This document shows, piece by piece, positions 25,201 to 40,200 of a stretch of 64,000 nucleotides of DNA. Position numbers and translations under genes: made by a program. A model generated the notes under the pieces. It saw only the letters and a program-made list of their open reading frames with translations. It did no database searches and had not been told where the DNA came from. Origin of the DNA: Sipunculus nudus (taxonomy: Eukaryota > Annelida > Sipuncula > Golfingiida > Sipunculidae); the NCBI GenBank assembly GCA_026874595.1, contig CM049311.1, positions 60,392,453 to 60,456,452 of the forward strand. Reading direction: 5' to 3'. The first letter of the stretch is position 1; each line of letters starts with the position of its first letter.

Positions 25201-28200
25201 ATGTTTGCACAGTGTCCATCTGTTCTTCTGCCTTGGGTTAAAATCACTCATATTTCTGCAGTGGTTTGACTAATTCACCTGAAATTCGGCATGCTTATAC
25301 ATCCTGGATAGCTTTTCTGATTTTATGACAGGTGGCGCCACCTACAATCAAGTTTACGCTGCAGACATCCAAGCTCATATCTAGGGAACCGTTTGACCGA
25401 TTGGGCCAAAATTTTGCATGTGTATAAATCTCACATAGCTCTTTATCATACGCAAAACTGGTGGCGCCACCTGCAGCCATGTTTGCACAGCTCCCATCTG
25501 TTTGTCTGCCATGGGATAAAATATCCATGCTAATATGCAACACTTCACCCGTTCCACTCTGATTTAGGCGGATACAAGTAGTCGCTTGTCGACTACCCGT
25601 ATTCTAGTTGTTATTGTTTTCACTGTATCTCCTTAATTGTAATGCTGTTTTCCACTCCGATATGCAAAAACTTTCCTTGAAAAAATAATTCAAGGTGTAA
25701 TCTAGAAGATGCAATGTTGTGTAATGTAGCATTTTTAAAGAAATCAATTTTCTTTTAAATGATTTTAACAAATATAAATGAACCCATCAGTATGCTTAAA
25801 TTATCATAAAATATGAAGCACATTATGGATAAATAAACACACAATAAAAAATTGTGAAATCTAAATCAAGTATTATTTTTAGATATTTATTGTTTTACAG
25901 ATTTAAAAGATATATTTTTGTGATAAAAAATTAAATAAACATTTGTATGCATGATGTGGTGTTATCTGACAAGATTGAGATTTATGATGATGCAATTGAG
26001 AATTATGAATCAACTTTTATATTCAGATATATATGTTATATTGGAAATGTATAGAAATATAAACTTAAATTAGAAAATAATTGATGTGATAAAAAAAATC
26101 AGGATTTAATACAAACATTTGTTCATTATTTTCCTGCCTCAGCAGAATCTGAGATCAGGCTTTGTTTGCCCTGTTTTATGTTGTTAATTAGCTATATTTC
26201 TACTGTATACATTTCATAAAAAAAAATACATATATATTTAATAATATATATTATACAAAAAAATAGATTCAATTGAACAAATGTGTAAACTACTGAAATG
26301 TCAACAGTTAATCGAAAAACCAACCAATGATCATGGTAATAGTACAGATCATTTGTTCACAAACTGCTCACATGCTTTAGTTTCAACATTAGGAAACACA
26401 TGGTCAGGTCACAAAATATTTTTGCAACAATTTCTTGCTCATCAATACAAACCAATCATATAAACCAACCATGGCCTTTACTACCTCTTCCTCTTACACT
26501 TTATCTCCATTAGATATTATTTTAGATTTTTACCTTCAAGGTTAACGTCAGCTGAGCACAGTGACCCATAGGTCCCTTGTTTTTTCTGTAGTCACTTGCT
26601 TTGATTACAGATGCAGGGTCCCACTCCAGGTCAATAGAAGTCAGCTATGCCAGGGTTTCTGATTTGTTACAGTCACTTGGGGAGATCCCCTGCTGTGACA
26701 GGTGTACAGTTATTCTCATATCATCACCCCCCCCCCCCCCCTGCAAACCCAACCCACCAAGTGTTATGCAGTAATTGTTTATTGTTTTCACTGTATCTCC
26801 TTAATTGTAATGCTGTTTCCAATCCGATTTGCAAAAACTTTCCTTGAAAAAATAATTCAAGGTGTAATCTAGAAGATGCAATGTTGTGTAATGTAGCATT
26901 TTTAAAGAAATCAATTTTCTTTTAAATGATTTTAACAAATATAATTGAACCCATCAGTATGCTTAAATTATTATAAAATATGAAGCACATTATGGATAAA
27001 TAAAGACACAATTAAAAATTGTGAAATCTAAATCAAGTATTATTTTTAGATATTTATTGTTTTGCAGATTTAAAAGATATATTTTTGTGGTAAAAAATAA
27101 ATAAACATTTGTATGCATGATGTGGTGTTATCTGACAAGATTGAGATTTATGATGATGCATTTGAGAATTATGAATCAACTTTTATATTCAGATATATAT
27201 GTTATATTGGAAATGTATAGAAATATAAAATTAAATTAGAAAATAATTGATGTGATAAAAAAATGAGGATTTAATACAAACATTTGTTCATTATTTTCCT
27301 GCCTCAGCAGAATTTGAGATCAGGCTTTGTTTGCCCTGTTTTATGTTGTTAATTAGCTATATTTCAACTGTATACATTTCATAAAAAAATACATATATAT
27401 TTAATAATATATATTATACCAAAAATAGATTCAATTGAACAAATGTCAACAGTTAATCAAAAAACCAACTAATGATCATGGTAATAGTACAGATCATTTG
27501 TTCACAAACTGCTCACATGCTTTAGTTTCAACAGTAGGAAACACATGGTCAGGTCACAAAATATTTTTTTGCAACAATTTCTTGCTCATCAATACAAACC
27601 AATCATATAAACCAACCATGGCCTTCATTACCTCTTCCTCTTACACTTTATCTCCATTTGATATTATTTTAGATTTTTACCTTCAAGGTTAACGTCAGCT
27701 GAGCACAGTGACCCATAGGTCCCTTGTTTTCATTTACAAGTTTTATAAATTTGTAAAAAAAATATTGAAAATATAAGTTAAAATATTAGAATTCTAAGTT
27801 GCAATCAGTATATATCCAGAGTGTAGCTCATATTGGGTCATATTATGCATACACATATATTTTATTATTTTTAAATCACAAATGTTTAAATTGAATTTAA
27901 AAGAAAATAATGCCACAACATGGCATCTACAAGATTATTCCTTGAATCACTATTAAAAAGTTTTGCACATTGGAGTTTTAAGTACATGCTTAATTTTATT
28001 CACTGAAATAAAATAAAAGATTCAGTAAATTTGATCAAATAAAACATCTTTTCAAATAAAGTATACACATTGTTGGTTGAATGAGGGGAAAAAATATCAT
28101 TGTGCTTATTACTATCTCAGCTATAATTTATTACTGGAATTAATAGTCAATTTCACACCTGGGGAAGTTTTTACTCTTCTGAAGTAAGGAATTACTTATC

Positions 28201-31200
28201 TGATGAACATCCACACTTTCATAGCAATACACCACTTTGTGGACACAATTTAATGTGCACTTTAATCATTGTAACCCTGGTGGTACAATACAAAATCTAA
28301 AATGTAGCATAGAGAAGAATAAAATAAAATACAGAAAATTATAACATTCACCTAGTTAATGCACAATGAGGGGGGGGGGGGGAAGGGGAGTGCAGGGCAG
28401 AGGGGAAGCCTGCTGGTAGTGGCCAAGCTGAGCCAAGGCAAACTGCCTGGGGTGGGTTACATAATGCAAGTGAAGGCTGTACTACTAGGTGGGCTAGATG
28501 TAAACAACACTTGAGAGGGTGTATGAAAACTTAAATAAAAGCTACTCTTTTCAATCAATTCCTTTGAAATTTCAGATTTTAAAAGATTAAATCCTTATGT
28601 ATATATGCTGTGAAAATTAAATCAACAGTGCTTACAGGGAAAAAACGTGCCATTGGCAAAGTTTGACAAAATTTAAGGTATTGATTTTTTATTTATGATA
28701 ATATCTTGAAAAATTTGCAAAATTCAGATCCAATTTTGGGTAAACAATTGAATCTTGATTAAATAAAGTTATATTCCTGAAAAAAAGTCTCCAGCTTCAG
28801 AGATTCTCATGTTAAGTGAGAAAATATATTTCCTGATTTTTAAAAATTGCATTATATTTGGGCCCATAACTTCAGAATAATACCCAATACTGACCTAATT
28901 CTTGGTATGCTCATAGAAAATGTATGGAAGAATATGAATACTAAATGTGATCAAAAACAGATCAGTGGTTTTGATATTAGGCAGCCTTTAAGTATAACAA
29001 TGGCTTTTTTATGGAAAACGGAGATTTTTCCTTAAAATCACCAAGGAACGAAGTCCTAATGGATTTTGGGGGCATCTTATGGTATGCAAAATTTTGGATT
29101 CATAGGTCCAACGGTTTCAGAACGTACCCTGTTAACGGATGGATGGCCGGACGGCCGGACAAACGGACGGACGGACAAAGGACCACGACTATAGCTCAGA
29201 TGACTTAAAGTCAGCTGAGCTAAAAATTGAACGATTCAACTTGACAGTTTCTTCATAAACATATAAGCTGAAAGAGGCTAAAATTATGAGGTTTTTGCCC
29301 ATAAAAAAACAGGTCAATGTAGGTGGCACCACAAAATCTGCAACTTCAAATAGGAGTCATGTGACCAACATTTGCACAATACTTTGTAATGCTAGCTTCT
29401 GTCATTTCTGAGATTACTATGTCAGTATGCTTACTTGGCCAAATGACTGTTCAAATTCATGCAACTTCACTAAAATTCATCAGATGCAAACCATTTGAAC
29501 AAACTCGAGAGTGCTTGCCTCTTGGATCATTTCTGCAAAATATTGAACAATTTGGCTGGACTGTTTACAAGAAGAAGACTTTTAAAGGTTTTTCAGCTTT
29601 TTCCCTATGAAATATAAGTGAACGCAAAAAAATAAGCTGAATCCCACAACATTTGATATGTGACAGATTATTGCATAAAATCTGGGGATGGTAGCTCCTG
29701 CCTTTCCTGAGAAATTATGGGTTAATGTACAGATGACCAATGACCCCCGTACAAAAAAAGGTCAATGCAGGTGGCGCCACCAATACCTGAATTTCATATA
29801 TGACTCATGTGACCAACACTGGCATAAAATCTGGTGATGATAGCTCCTGCCATTTCTGAGACTGTCATTTTAGAATGCTTTTTTGACAGATGACTAAGTT
29901 CAACTTCCTATAACTTCCAAAATTCACCGAACTTGAAACATTCAAACAAACTTGTGAGAGATGGTATAAAAGATTATTTCTGTGAAATATTGAACAATTT
30001 GGCTTTACTGTTTCTTCGGAGAAGATTCTTTTAGGTTTTTTACCTTTCCTCTATAAAATCTAAGAAAATGCAGAGTTTTTCAGATGGCTAATTTTTTGCA
30101 TTAAATTTCATGATGCTAGCTCCAGGTGTTTTTGAAACAGTATGGGTTAACGTACAGACAGTGGACACCGCCACACCATCGCATTAGCTCACAGATTCAC
30201 TAAAAATTACTACAGATGCATATTGAATGCAAAATTATAATACAGATAGATCTCAATGATGGCAAAATCTTGAATTAAGTTGAGTATGGATACCTATTAT
30301 TTATAATCCATGTACAGCCCTCTTTATATACCCACAGAGTGCTGTATACCTGTGATTGTAAACATTTCCTGGCATGAGGAATATCTAAAATCATAAATCT
30401 ACATTTTTTAAAAGCTTTTAAAAAACATTCTTGTCAATATTAACCGTAGATAACCTGAAATCTAAATGTCTAGTGGCATGATGCAATAGATGCTGATAAA
30501 CTGGTGCCAGGCTAGATGTAACAGCATCACACAGCTTACATATATGGTAAAATGACTAAATTCAATCTTTATTATTCAGCCAAAATTCATTCTTTGGAAC
30601 CATAAAAGACAATTGTTATAAGAATTTTTCAGGGGATTATTCTTGTAAAATATTAAACAAACTGGCCTCGGTGGCATCAGTCAAAAAACGTTTTACAGGT
30701 TTAAAACTCATATGGGAAAATACAGCAAAATGGCTAAGTTAAGCTTCTGATAACTCAGCCAAAAATCACTGAACCAAAACCATTTGAACAAACTTGAATT
30801 ATCAACATCTAAGGATAATTAATGTGTGAGGTTTAAGAATTTGGCCCAGTGGTTTTTGAGAAGAAGATCTTTGTAGCCACTTAGCTAAAATGGGATGTTA
30901 TGGGATATGACTAAATTCAGCTTCCAATAAATCAGCCAAAAGTCACTGAACTGAGACCATTTGAACAAACTTCAGAAAGCACTACCCTAGGATCATTTCT
31001 GTGCAATATTAAGCAATTTGGCGATATAGTTTCAGAGAAGACATTTTTTGTAGCCGTCAGTATGATACGGGCACTGATGACCCCCGTATAAAAAAGGCTG
31101 ATGTAAGTGGCGCCACCAATACCTCAATTTCAGATACGACTCATGTTACCAACATTGGCATAAAATTTGGTGATGATAGCTCCAGCCGTTTCTGAGATTG

Positions 31201-34200
31201 TAATTTTACTATGCTTTTTTGGACAGATGACTAAGTTCAACTTCCTGTAACTCAGCCAAAAATCACGGAACTTAAACCATTCGAACAAAATTGAGAAAGA
31301 TTGTTCCAGGAATCATTTCTGTGAAATATTGGACAATTTGGCTGAACAGTTTAGAAGAAGAAGATTTTTAAAGCTTCTTTAGCTTTTTCCCAATAAAATC
31401 TAAGAAAAAGCAGTTAGCCAAAAAACAAGCAAAATCCGATAGAATTTTTAGATAACTAATTTTTTGCATAAAACTTTGTGATGCTTACTCTTGCCATTTT
31501 CAAGATAGTATGGGTTAAAGTACAGACGACGGACAATGGACGACGCAACACCATCGCATAAGCTTACAGGTTCGCTAAAAATACAGGTAGCGCCACCAGT
31601 CTGCAGGAACTGATGGAACACCTCTTTATCAATATGTATGCCAAACATCATGACCATCAGTGTTGTAGTTATTGAAATGTTGCAGTTTTTTTTATCAAAT
31701 TTTCCATTATTCTGGGGGGGGGGGGGGGGGGTAATTGGGAGCCCCACAGCTCAAAGGATATGGTTTCCATGGAGACTTTTCATAGGTCTCTCAGTGTGTC
31801 AAGAATGAAGATTCTCGGTCCAGTCTTTACGATTTGTGCCCTGTTAACAGATGTACACATTTTTAAAGGTCTCAAAAAAATAGAGAAAAAAATTCGTGAA
31901 AAAATAGAATACAGGTGGTGCCATTAGTCTGCAGGAAATGATGGAACATCTCATGATCAATATGTATGCCAAAAATCATGACCATCAGTGATGTAGTTAA
32001 TGAGATGTTGAAGTTTTTGTATGAAATTTTTTACTATTCTGGTGGGTACTTTGGGGCCCCATAGCTCGAAGGATATGGGTAACAGAGAATTAATTTCTGG
32101 TTTCCAAGGAGATTTTTTATGGACCTATAAGAATGTCAAGTTACAAGTTTGTAGGTCCAGCAGTTACGATTTGTGCCAGGTCAACGGACGGACGGACGGC
32201 CAGACAGATGATGGACAAAGGGTGATCGCTATAGCTCAGATGACTTACAGTCTTTACGTTTGTATAGATATAGGTAAGAGGACGAAGCCTATTTAAAATG
32301 GGGTCATGACCTTTACTAAGAGAGTGACCTTGACCTTGAATAGGTCAATTTTTGCTGAAAATAACACAAATTCTTAAATATCTCAAGAAAGCTTGCATGG
32401 ACTGGTCCAAAAATCATGGTGACCGAAGATCTTGGATGGCCTTGTGATATGCCGGAAACAGATGGCGCCACCTATTATCCTATACTTGTTTTAACGCCTT
32501 TTAATACCCCCATAATTGCCACTTGACAGTACTGTGAGCATTATAAGTAAAAAACTAATGGACGGATTTCTTTCATATTATGAACATGTAGAGAGATGGG
32601 TTATGGGATGAGGTCTATTTAAATTTGGGTCATGACCTTTACCATGAGAGTGGTCTTGACCTTAAATATTTCCGTATTTGGGGAAAATCACACACCTTTT
32701 GTGATATCTCCAGTGTTGATAGCCATATGAATTTCAAACGTGACTTACATATAGCCCACCACTGAAGTAAGAACTCTGTAGGTTCTAGGGTCATGAGGTC
32801 GAAGGTCAAGATAATTGGACTCACATCTTTAAGGATATTGTGGATGCATTTTGAACCAAACTTTTCATCCCTGATCTTCTTTCTAGAACATATAGCTCAC
32901 TTACCAATAGTGGATGATCCACATCAATTTTGGGGTCACAAGGTCATAGGTCAAGGCCACAGGAGCAATATGACCAAAAATTAGTTTCCAGATGATAATT
33001 CGAGCTTTTTTTGATGTATGGATCTCAAACTTGACTTATGTTCCATTAAAAAAGCAAGATCCCAATTGATTTTGGGTTCATGAGGTCAAGGTCACAGGAC
33101 ACATCTTTAAAATGATTGTTGATGCATTTTCAGCAAAACTTTTCATCTCAGACCGTTTATCTTGCACATATAGTTCACCAGCCAATAGAGGAAGACCCCT
33201 GTCCATTTTGACGGCACAAGGTCAAAAGTGAAGGTCACAGGAGCCATCTGTCCAAAAATTAGGTTCAAGGATGATAATTCCAGCTTGGATTGATATATGG
33301 ATTTCAAAATTGACATTGCCCATCAATAAAGCAAGACCCTTTTGATTTTGAGGTCATAAGGTCAAAGATCAAGATCACAGGACACACGTCTTTGAAAAGA
33401 TTGTTGATGCATTTTCAGCCAAACTTTCAATTTCAGACCTCTTATCTTGCACATATAGTTCACCTGCCAAAAGAGGAAGACCCCTGTCCATTTTTAGGTC
33501 ACAAGGTCAAAGGTGAAGGTCACAGGAGCCACCTCTCCAAAATTCATTTCCTGGTGATTACTCCAGCTTGGATTGATATATGGGTTTCTAACTTGACTTA
33601 TATATGTCCACTCATCTTGGAAAGTTTTCTCATAAACCATACAGGTGGCACCACCTACCTTCCCGTTTTTGTAGTTTAAATTAATACCCTCTCCGAGGAG
33701 TGATTTGCTCTATTGGCCATTTTGTAACTGTCTGGGGATACAAGAAATATATAGTTATCATCCAGACCAATATCCTTGAGGATTATTATCATCAAGACCA
33801 TTAATATAATCGAGACCAATAACCCTGAACATTAGTGTCATCCAAACCAATAATCAAGACCATTATTATCATCCAGACCAATAATCAAGACCATTATTAT
33901 TATCAAGACCATTAATATTATTCAGACCAATAACCCAGACCATTAATATAATCCAGACCAATAACCCAGACCATTATTATTATCAAGAAAATTAATATCA
34001 TCCAGACCAATAACCCTGACCATCAGTATCATCCAAACCAATAACACAGATCATTAATATAATTCAGACCAATAATACAGACCATTTATATAATTCATAC
34101 CAATAATCAAGACCATTAGTATCATCCAGACCAATAATCAAGACCATTATTATCATCCAGACCAATAACCCTGACCATTAGTGTCATCCAGGCCAATAAC

Positions 34201-37200
34201 CTTGACCATTTGTATCATCAAGACCAATAATCAAGACCATTAGTCTAATCCAGACTAATAACCCTGACCATTAGTGTCATCCATACCAATAATCAAGACC
34301 ATTAGTATCATCCAGACCAATAATCAAGACCATTAGTATAATCCAGAACAATAATAAAAGACCATTTATATAATCCGGACAATAACCCAGACCATTTATA
34401 TAATCCAGACCAATAACCCTGACCATTATTATTATCCAGACCAATAACCCTGACCATTATTATCATCCAGACCAATAACCCTGACCATTAGTATCACCCA
34501 GACCAATGACCTTGACCACTATTATCATCCAGACAAATAACCCTGATCATTATTAGCATCAAGCCCATTAAAATAATCCAGACCAATAACCCAGACCATT
34601 AGTATCATCCAGACCAATGACCTTGACCACTATTATCATCCAGACCAATAACCCTGATCAGCATTAGCATCAAGCCGATTAAAATAATCCAGACCAATAA
34701 CCCTGACAATTAGTATCATCCAGACCAATAATCCTGACCATTGTTTCATCCAGACCAATAACCCTGACCATAAGTGTCATCCAGACCTATAACCCAGACC
34801 ATTAGTGTCATCCAGACCAATAACCCTGATAATTAATGTCATCTTGACCATTAACCCTGACCATTAGTGTCATCAAGACCAATAACCTTGACCATTAGTA
34901 TCATCCAGACCAATAACCAAGACCAATAGTATCATCCAGACCAAAAATCTTGACCATTAATATCATCTCGACCAATAACCCTGATCATTAATATAATCAA
35001 GACCAATAAACAGACCTTTTGTATGACCAATAACCAAGACCATTAGTGTCATCCAGATCAAGAATAAAGACCATTAGTATCATTGAGACCAATAACCCAG
35101 ACCATTAGTGTCATCCAGACCATTAATATTATACACACCAATAACCTTGACCATTAGTATCATTCAGACCATTAACCCAGACCATTACCATCATCCAGAC
35201 CAATAACCAAGACCATTAGTGTCATCCGCACCATCAATATTATCCAGACCAATAACCCAGACCATTAATATCATCCAAACCGATAACCCAGACCATTTGC
35301 ATCATCCAGACCAATAATCCAGACCATTATGTATAGTGTTACCTGTTAATTCTTCAGACCAATAACCCAGACCATTAATATCATCCAAACCGATAACCCA
35401 GACCATTTGCATCATCCAGACCAATAATCCAGACCATTATGTATAGTGTTACCTGTTAATTCTTCAGTATCAATGTTTCTGGGGAGGAGTTATAATACAC
35501 TGAATCTCACCTGTGTCATTCTGTTTCTTGCAGACATATCTGTCTTTGCCCTTGCTCTCATTTCCTGCAATAAAGCCCACACATTACACTTGATCAAGTC
35601 CAGTTTAGCAAATACTATATGACATATTCTCATGCTGTGATGTTAATAAAGAGTATTACTTGCAATATTGTAATACAATTAATTTAACAATCTGTTTAAG
35701 ATGTAAGGACTCAAAACAAGTGACCCATGGGTCATGACGCTCAGCTGACTGGGAAGAGATTCACAAAAGGAAATTTTATCATCAGAATGGTAGTATATAC
35801 TCATTCAACTGAAGCATCAAACAGATTAACCAACAGGCCAAGATTAAGTCTCTATTTATATATCTATAAATAGAGAAAAAGGTGTAAACTTAAAAAAACT
35901 AGAAAATGGGTAGCCGACAAGTGACTATGTGTATCCGCCAAAATCAGAGTAGAACGGGTGAAGTGAGGCATGGATTGAGTGGCATGGGGAAATAGAGTGA
36001 GGTATGTTGCATATTAGCATAAATGTCTGCAGCCTGAATGTGTATGTAGGTTGTGCCACCTACTACAAATCCAGAAAGCTGTTCAAGTTATATACATATG
36101 CAAAATTTTAGGCAGAAAAGTCAAACCCCTACATGTGTATGAGTGATTATAGCCCACGGCAGACAAACAGACAGACGCTGTGCAAAATGGTTGCAGATGG
36201 CCCCTCCAGTTTTGTGTATGATAAAGACCTATGTGAGATCTAAACACATACACAATTTTGGCCCAATCAGTCAAAGGGTTCCTGAGATATGAGCTTGGAT
36301 GTGTGCAGCCTAAACTACAATTTAGGTGGCGCCACCTGTCTTAAAATCAAGAAAGCTGCCCAGGATGTATAAACGTGCAAAATTTTAGGCAGTCATGTCA
36401 AACCACTACAGAGAAATGAGTGATTTTAGGCCTCAGCAGACAAACAGACAGACACTGTGCAAAAATGGTTGCAGGTGGCCCCTCCAGTTTTGTGTATGAT
36501 AAAGACCTATGTGAGATCTATACACATGCAAAATTTTGGCCCAATCAGTCAAATGGTTCCCGAGATATGGGCTTGGATGTCTGCAGCATGAATGTGAATA
36601 TAGGTGGCGCCACCTGTCATAAAATCAAGAAAGCTATCCAGGATGTATAAGCTGCCGAATTTCAGGAGAATTAGTCAATTCACTGCAGAGATATGAGTGA
36701 TTTTAACCCAAGGCAGATGAACAGATGGACACTGTGCAAACATGGTTACAGGTGGCGCCACCATTTTTTGTGTATGTTATAAAGCTATCCAAGGGCTACA
36801 TTTGTATAAATTTTATTTCCTGATCGGTCAAACGGTTCCTGAGATATGAGATTGGATGTCATCAGCGTGAATGTGAATGTAGGTGGCTCCACCTGTCATA
36901 AAATCAGGAAAGCTATCCAGGATGTATAAGCATGCCGTATTTCAGGTGAATTAGTCAATTCACTGCAGAGATATGAGTGATTTTAACCCAAGGCAGATGA
37001 ACAGATGGACACTGTGCAAACATGGTTACATATGGCGCCACCATTTTTTGTGTATGTTGTGAAGCTATCCAAGGGCTACATTTGTATAAATTTTATTACT
37101 TGATCGGTCAAACGGTTCCAGAGATATGAGCTTGGATGTCTGCAGCGTGAACGTGAATATAGGTGGCGCCACCAGTCATAAAATCAAGAAAGCTATCCAG

Positions 37201-40200
37201 GATGTATAAGCATGCCGAATTTCAGGTGAATTAGTCAATTCACTGCAGAGATATGAGTGATTTTAACCCAAGGCAGATGAACAGATGGACACTGTGCAAT
37301 CATGGTTACAGGTGGCGCCACCATTTTTTGTGTATGTTATAAAGCTATCCAAGGGCTACATTTGTATAAATTTTATTTCCTGATCGGTCAAAAGGTTCCC
37401 CAGATATGAGGGTTTATGTGATGAAACAGACGCACAAATGGACGCTGGGCAGAGAGGAAAGGTCAGAGGTCAACGCAAATTGGTTAGGCACCAGTTCACA
37501 TGTGACCTGATAATTGGTGTAAGTTTAAGAAAAATCGTGTTGTAGTTATTGAGATACTGCAGTTTTTGTATCAAATTTTCTATTATTCTGGGGGGTATTT
37601 TGGAGTCATACAGCTTTTCATGGGTCTCCCTGTGTGTCAAGAATGAAGATTCTAGGTCCAGTGTTAATGATTTGTGCCCTGTTAACAGATGTTCATATCT
37701 TAAAAGGTCTCAAAAATAGAGAAAAAATTCGTAAAAAAACCCGAACAAATACAGGTGGCATCACCAGTCTGCAGAAACTGATGAAACACTCCATAATCAA
37801 TCTGTATGCCAAAAATCATGACCATCATTGATGTAGTAAATGAGATATTGAAGTTTTTGTATGAAACTTTTGACTATTCTGGGGGGTACTTTGGGGCCCC
37901 ATAGCTCGAAGGATATGGGTAACAGAGACCTAATTTCTGGTTTCCATGGAGACTTTTCATAGGTCTCTCAGTGTGTTAAGAATGAAGATTCTAGGTCCAG
38001 TCTTTATGATTTATGCCTTGTTAAGAGATGTTCACATTTTTAAAGGTCTCAAAAATAGAGAAAAAAATTCGTAAAAAAAATAAAAAAATACAGGTGGTGC
38101 CACCAGTCAGCAGGAAGTGATCTGCTGACATCTCATGATCAATATGTATGCCAAAAATCATGACCATCAGTCAAGTAGTTAATGAGATATTGAAGTTTTT
38201 GTATGAAATTTTTTACTTTTCTGGGGGGTATTTGGGGCCCCATAGCTCGAAGGATATGGGTAACAGAGACCTAATTTCTGGTTTCCAAGGAGATTTTTCA
38301 TGGACCTCTCAGAATCCCAAGTTACAAGGTTCTAAGTCCAGTGGTTACGATTTGTGCCTGGTTAACGGACGGACAGACGGACAGACAGACGGACGACGGA
38401 CAAAGAGTGATCGCTATAGCTCAGATGACTTTCAGTCAGCTGAGCTAAAAAGCTTGTTTCAAACTGCATTTTTTCACTATTATTTAAGTACAATTATATT
38501 CTTGCATAATGGATAAAAGTATAAGAATATTAATATTAGTTGCAAATATTCTTTCACTTTGGTTTAAAGTATGGTGATATAATATTTTGTATAAATATTA
38601 ATACAGTTTATTAGGAACATCAAAACTCCTCTGCAGTCAATGGTTTGGCATACTCTGTGGCCATGACTTCTTGACAGTTCCAGTGTATTCTGAATAATTA
38701 TAATCCTGGGCTAATTAAAGATATGCACATTTGCTGGTTTGACATGAAGTATGCATGGTATTTCCACTTCATGTTATCCAGCACAGAAATGTTAGAAAAA
38801 GAACCACTGATACATATTCCCTTCCCCCTATCTCTTTTCAAGGAGAAAAGCCACACCCCTAAAAATAAATTGTTCCAGGGATTATGGAACTCATTTATGA
38901 AGCAGGTTTTTTTTTAGGTGGGGGTGGGGGGGGGGGGGAGATTTACCGGTCAAGAGACCATACTTCAAAGTTTGCTGTAGCGAAGGAAGAATTAAAAAAA
39001 AAGGTGCAGAATTTTTAAAATTTCGCACATGTTAGTACAAAAGTTAATCAATTTTTAATTATATTTTTGAAAATTAAAATGTTTAGATTGTTATCACACA
39101 TGATGATTCACTTGTTGGGCCTTAGGCAAAAGTAGCGATCAGCACCAATTATAGTCACAGTCCTGGTACCCATTTGCAAAAAATAAAAATTTTGGTCCAT
39201 GAAAAACAGAAGCAGGTATTCCGTAGAAGAAATATAACTTATTCTGAGAAGTCCTTATCACAAAACACCCATTTTTATGTTATTTGCCTTGAAACAATTC
39301 TTATCAACATATTTGAACAGACTACATTGTCCTCTTCACTACATTTATAACTACGCTGCTGGTGTACACCTGGTGCATTCTGTATGGAAGACTTTGAAGA
39401 ATTTTGAAACGCTAACCAACAGGGTCGTACTTTTATGAGTTAGATTCTGCACAGTGTGAGAATCTTATTATTCAAATGGGAAATGTCAGTAGAACTTTAC
39501 AAAAAAAAGACAAAATTTAACATGATGTTAAATATACTCACCAAACATTCCTTTGCAGTGAAACCAATAAGTGCAGTCAAAAACTGGAGGAAGGAAATAC
39601 AGGAAACAGTGACCCTTAAGCATGTATTACTAAGAAGAATATGTCAATTTAAAAACAATATTCAAATTATATTTTAAAATTAGGTCACAATTCAGTTGCA
39701 AGGTTTCTGGTAGATAAGAAAATTTGTGATTATTTCTTTGATTTCTGTGACTGCTGTCAGCTTTAGTACAGCATGATGGATGTTTGCTGAAGTTATTAAT
39801 TGAATCTGCAAAAGTCCACAAACTGATCGAACAGTCTTATTTTTTAAGAGGAAAGGTTACTTTATAATTAAAACAAGGCACCCATGGGTCATGTCACTCA
39901 GCTGAATTTTGGAAAATCTAGCAAATGTAAAATATGCTTATTTTTTTGGTTTTTCATATATATTAGCATTTGAAAAGCTATGAAAATGGCCCTGCTAAAA
40001 TGAGACCTCATAAATTATAGAATAATGGACATGAGTCAAAGTATAATAATACACATTAAAACAAAATTTAATAAGCATATTAAAACAAGCCAATTAGGTA
40101 TAAATTGTATTTTCACAGTGTAATAAATGAAACTTGGGACCTGAAACCATTTATTGATGCAAAAAGGAAAATGTGCCTAAGTGTTATATGAAAGGATACA

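Larger units (their letters stand above)
19277..35510 (-). other. RMI1 intron 12, 16.2 kb of nested repeats
   Basis: No exon is needed or seen here, since exons 12 and 13 join in phase. The intron is a patchwork of family D modules, a family A element, degenerate tandem blocks and a 31-bp minisatellite, listed separately. Blocks near 29230-31560 (recurring 'accaacattggcataaaat' and 'gatgatagctcc') and 32280-33700 (recurring 'aaggtcaaaggtgaaggtca') are old tandem repeats without coding potential. Confidence 0.7.

Noticed and set aside
24492-25273. Three near-identical frames starting with (V/A)PPTFTFTLQTSK
   Set aside because: They are one frame of the 280-bp family A core unit repeated three times; length is set by the unit, not by a gene.
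32395-33747. Possible second family B element, since GTCTGGGGATACA ends at 33747
   Set aside because: Only one terminal repeat is visible; the 5' stem and the hairpin-CTAG end could not be found, so its borders are unsupported.
33757-35466. Regularly spaced 31-bp repeats considered as a CRISPR-like array
   Set aside because: The units are directly adjacent without unique spacers, lie in an animal intron, and show ordinary minisatellite divergence.
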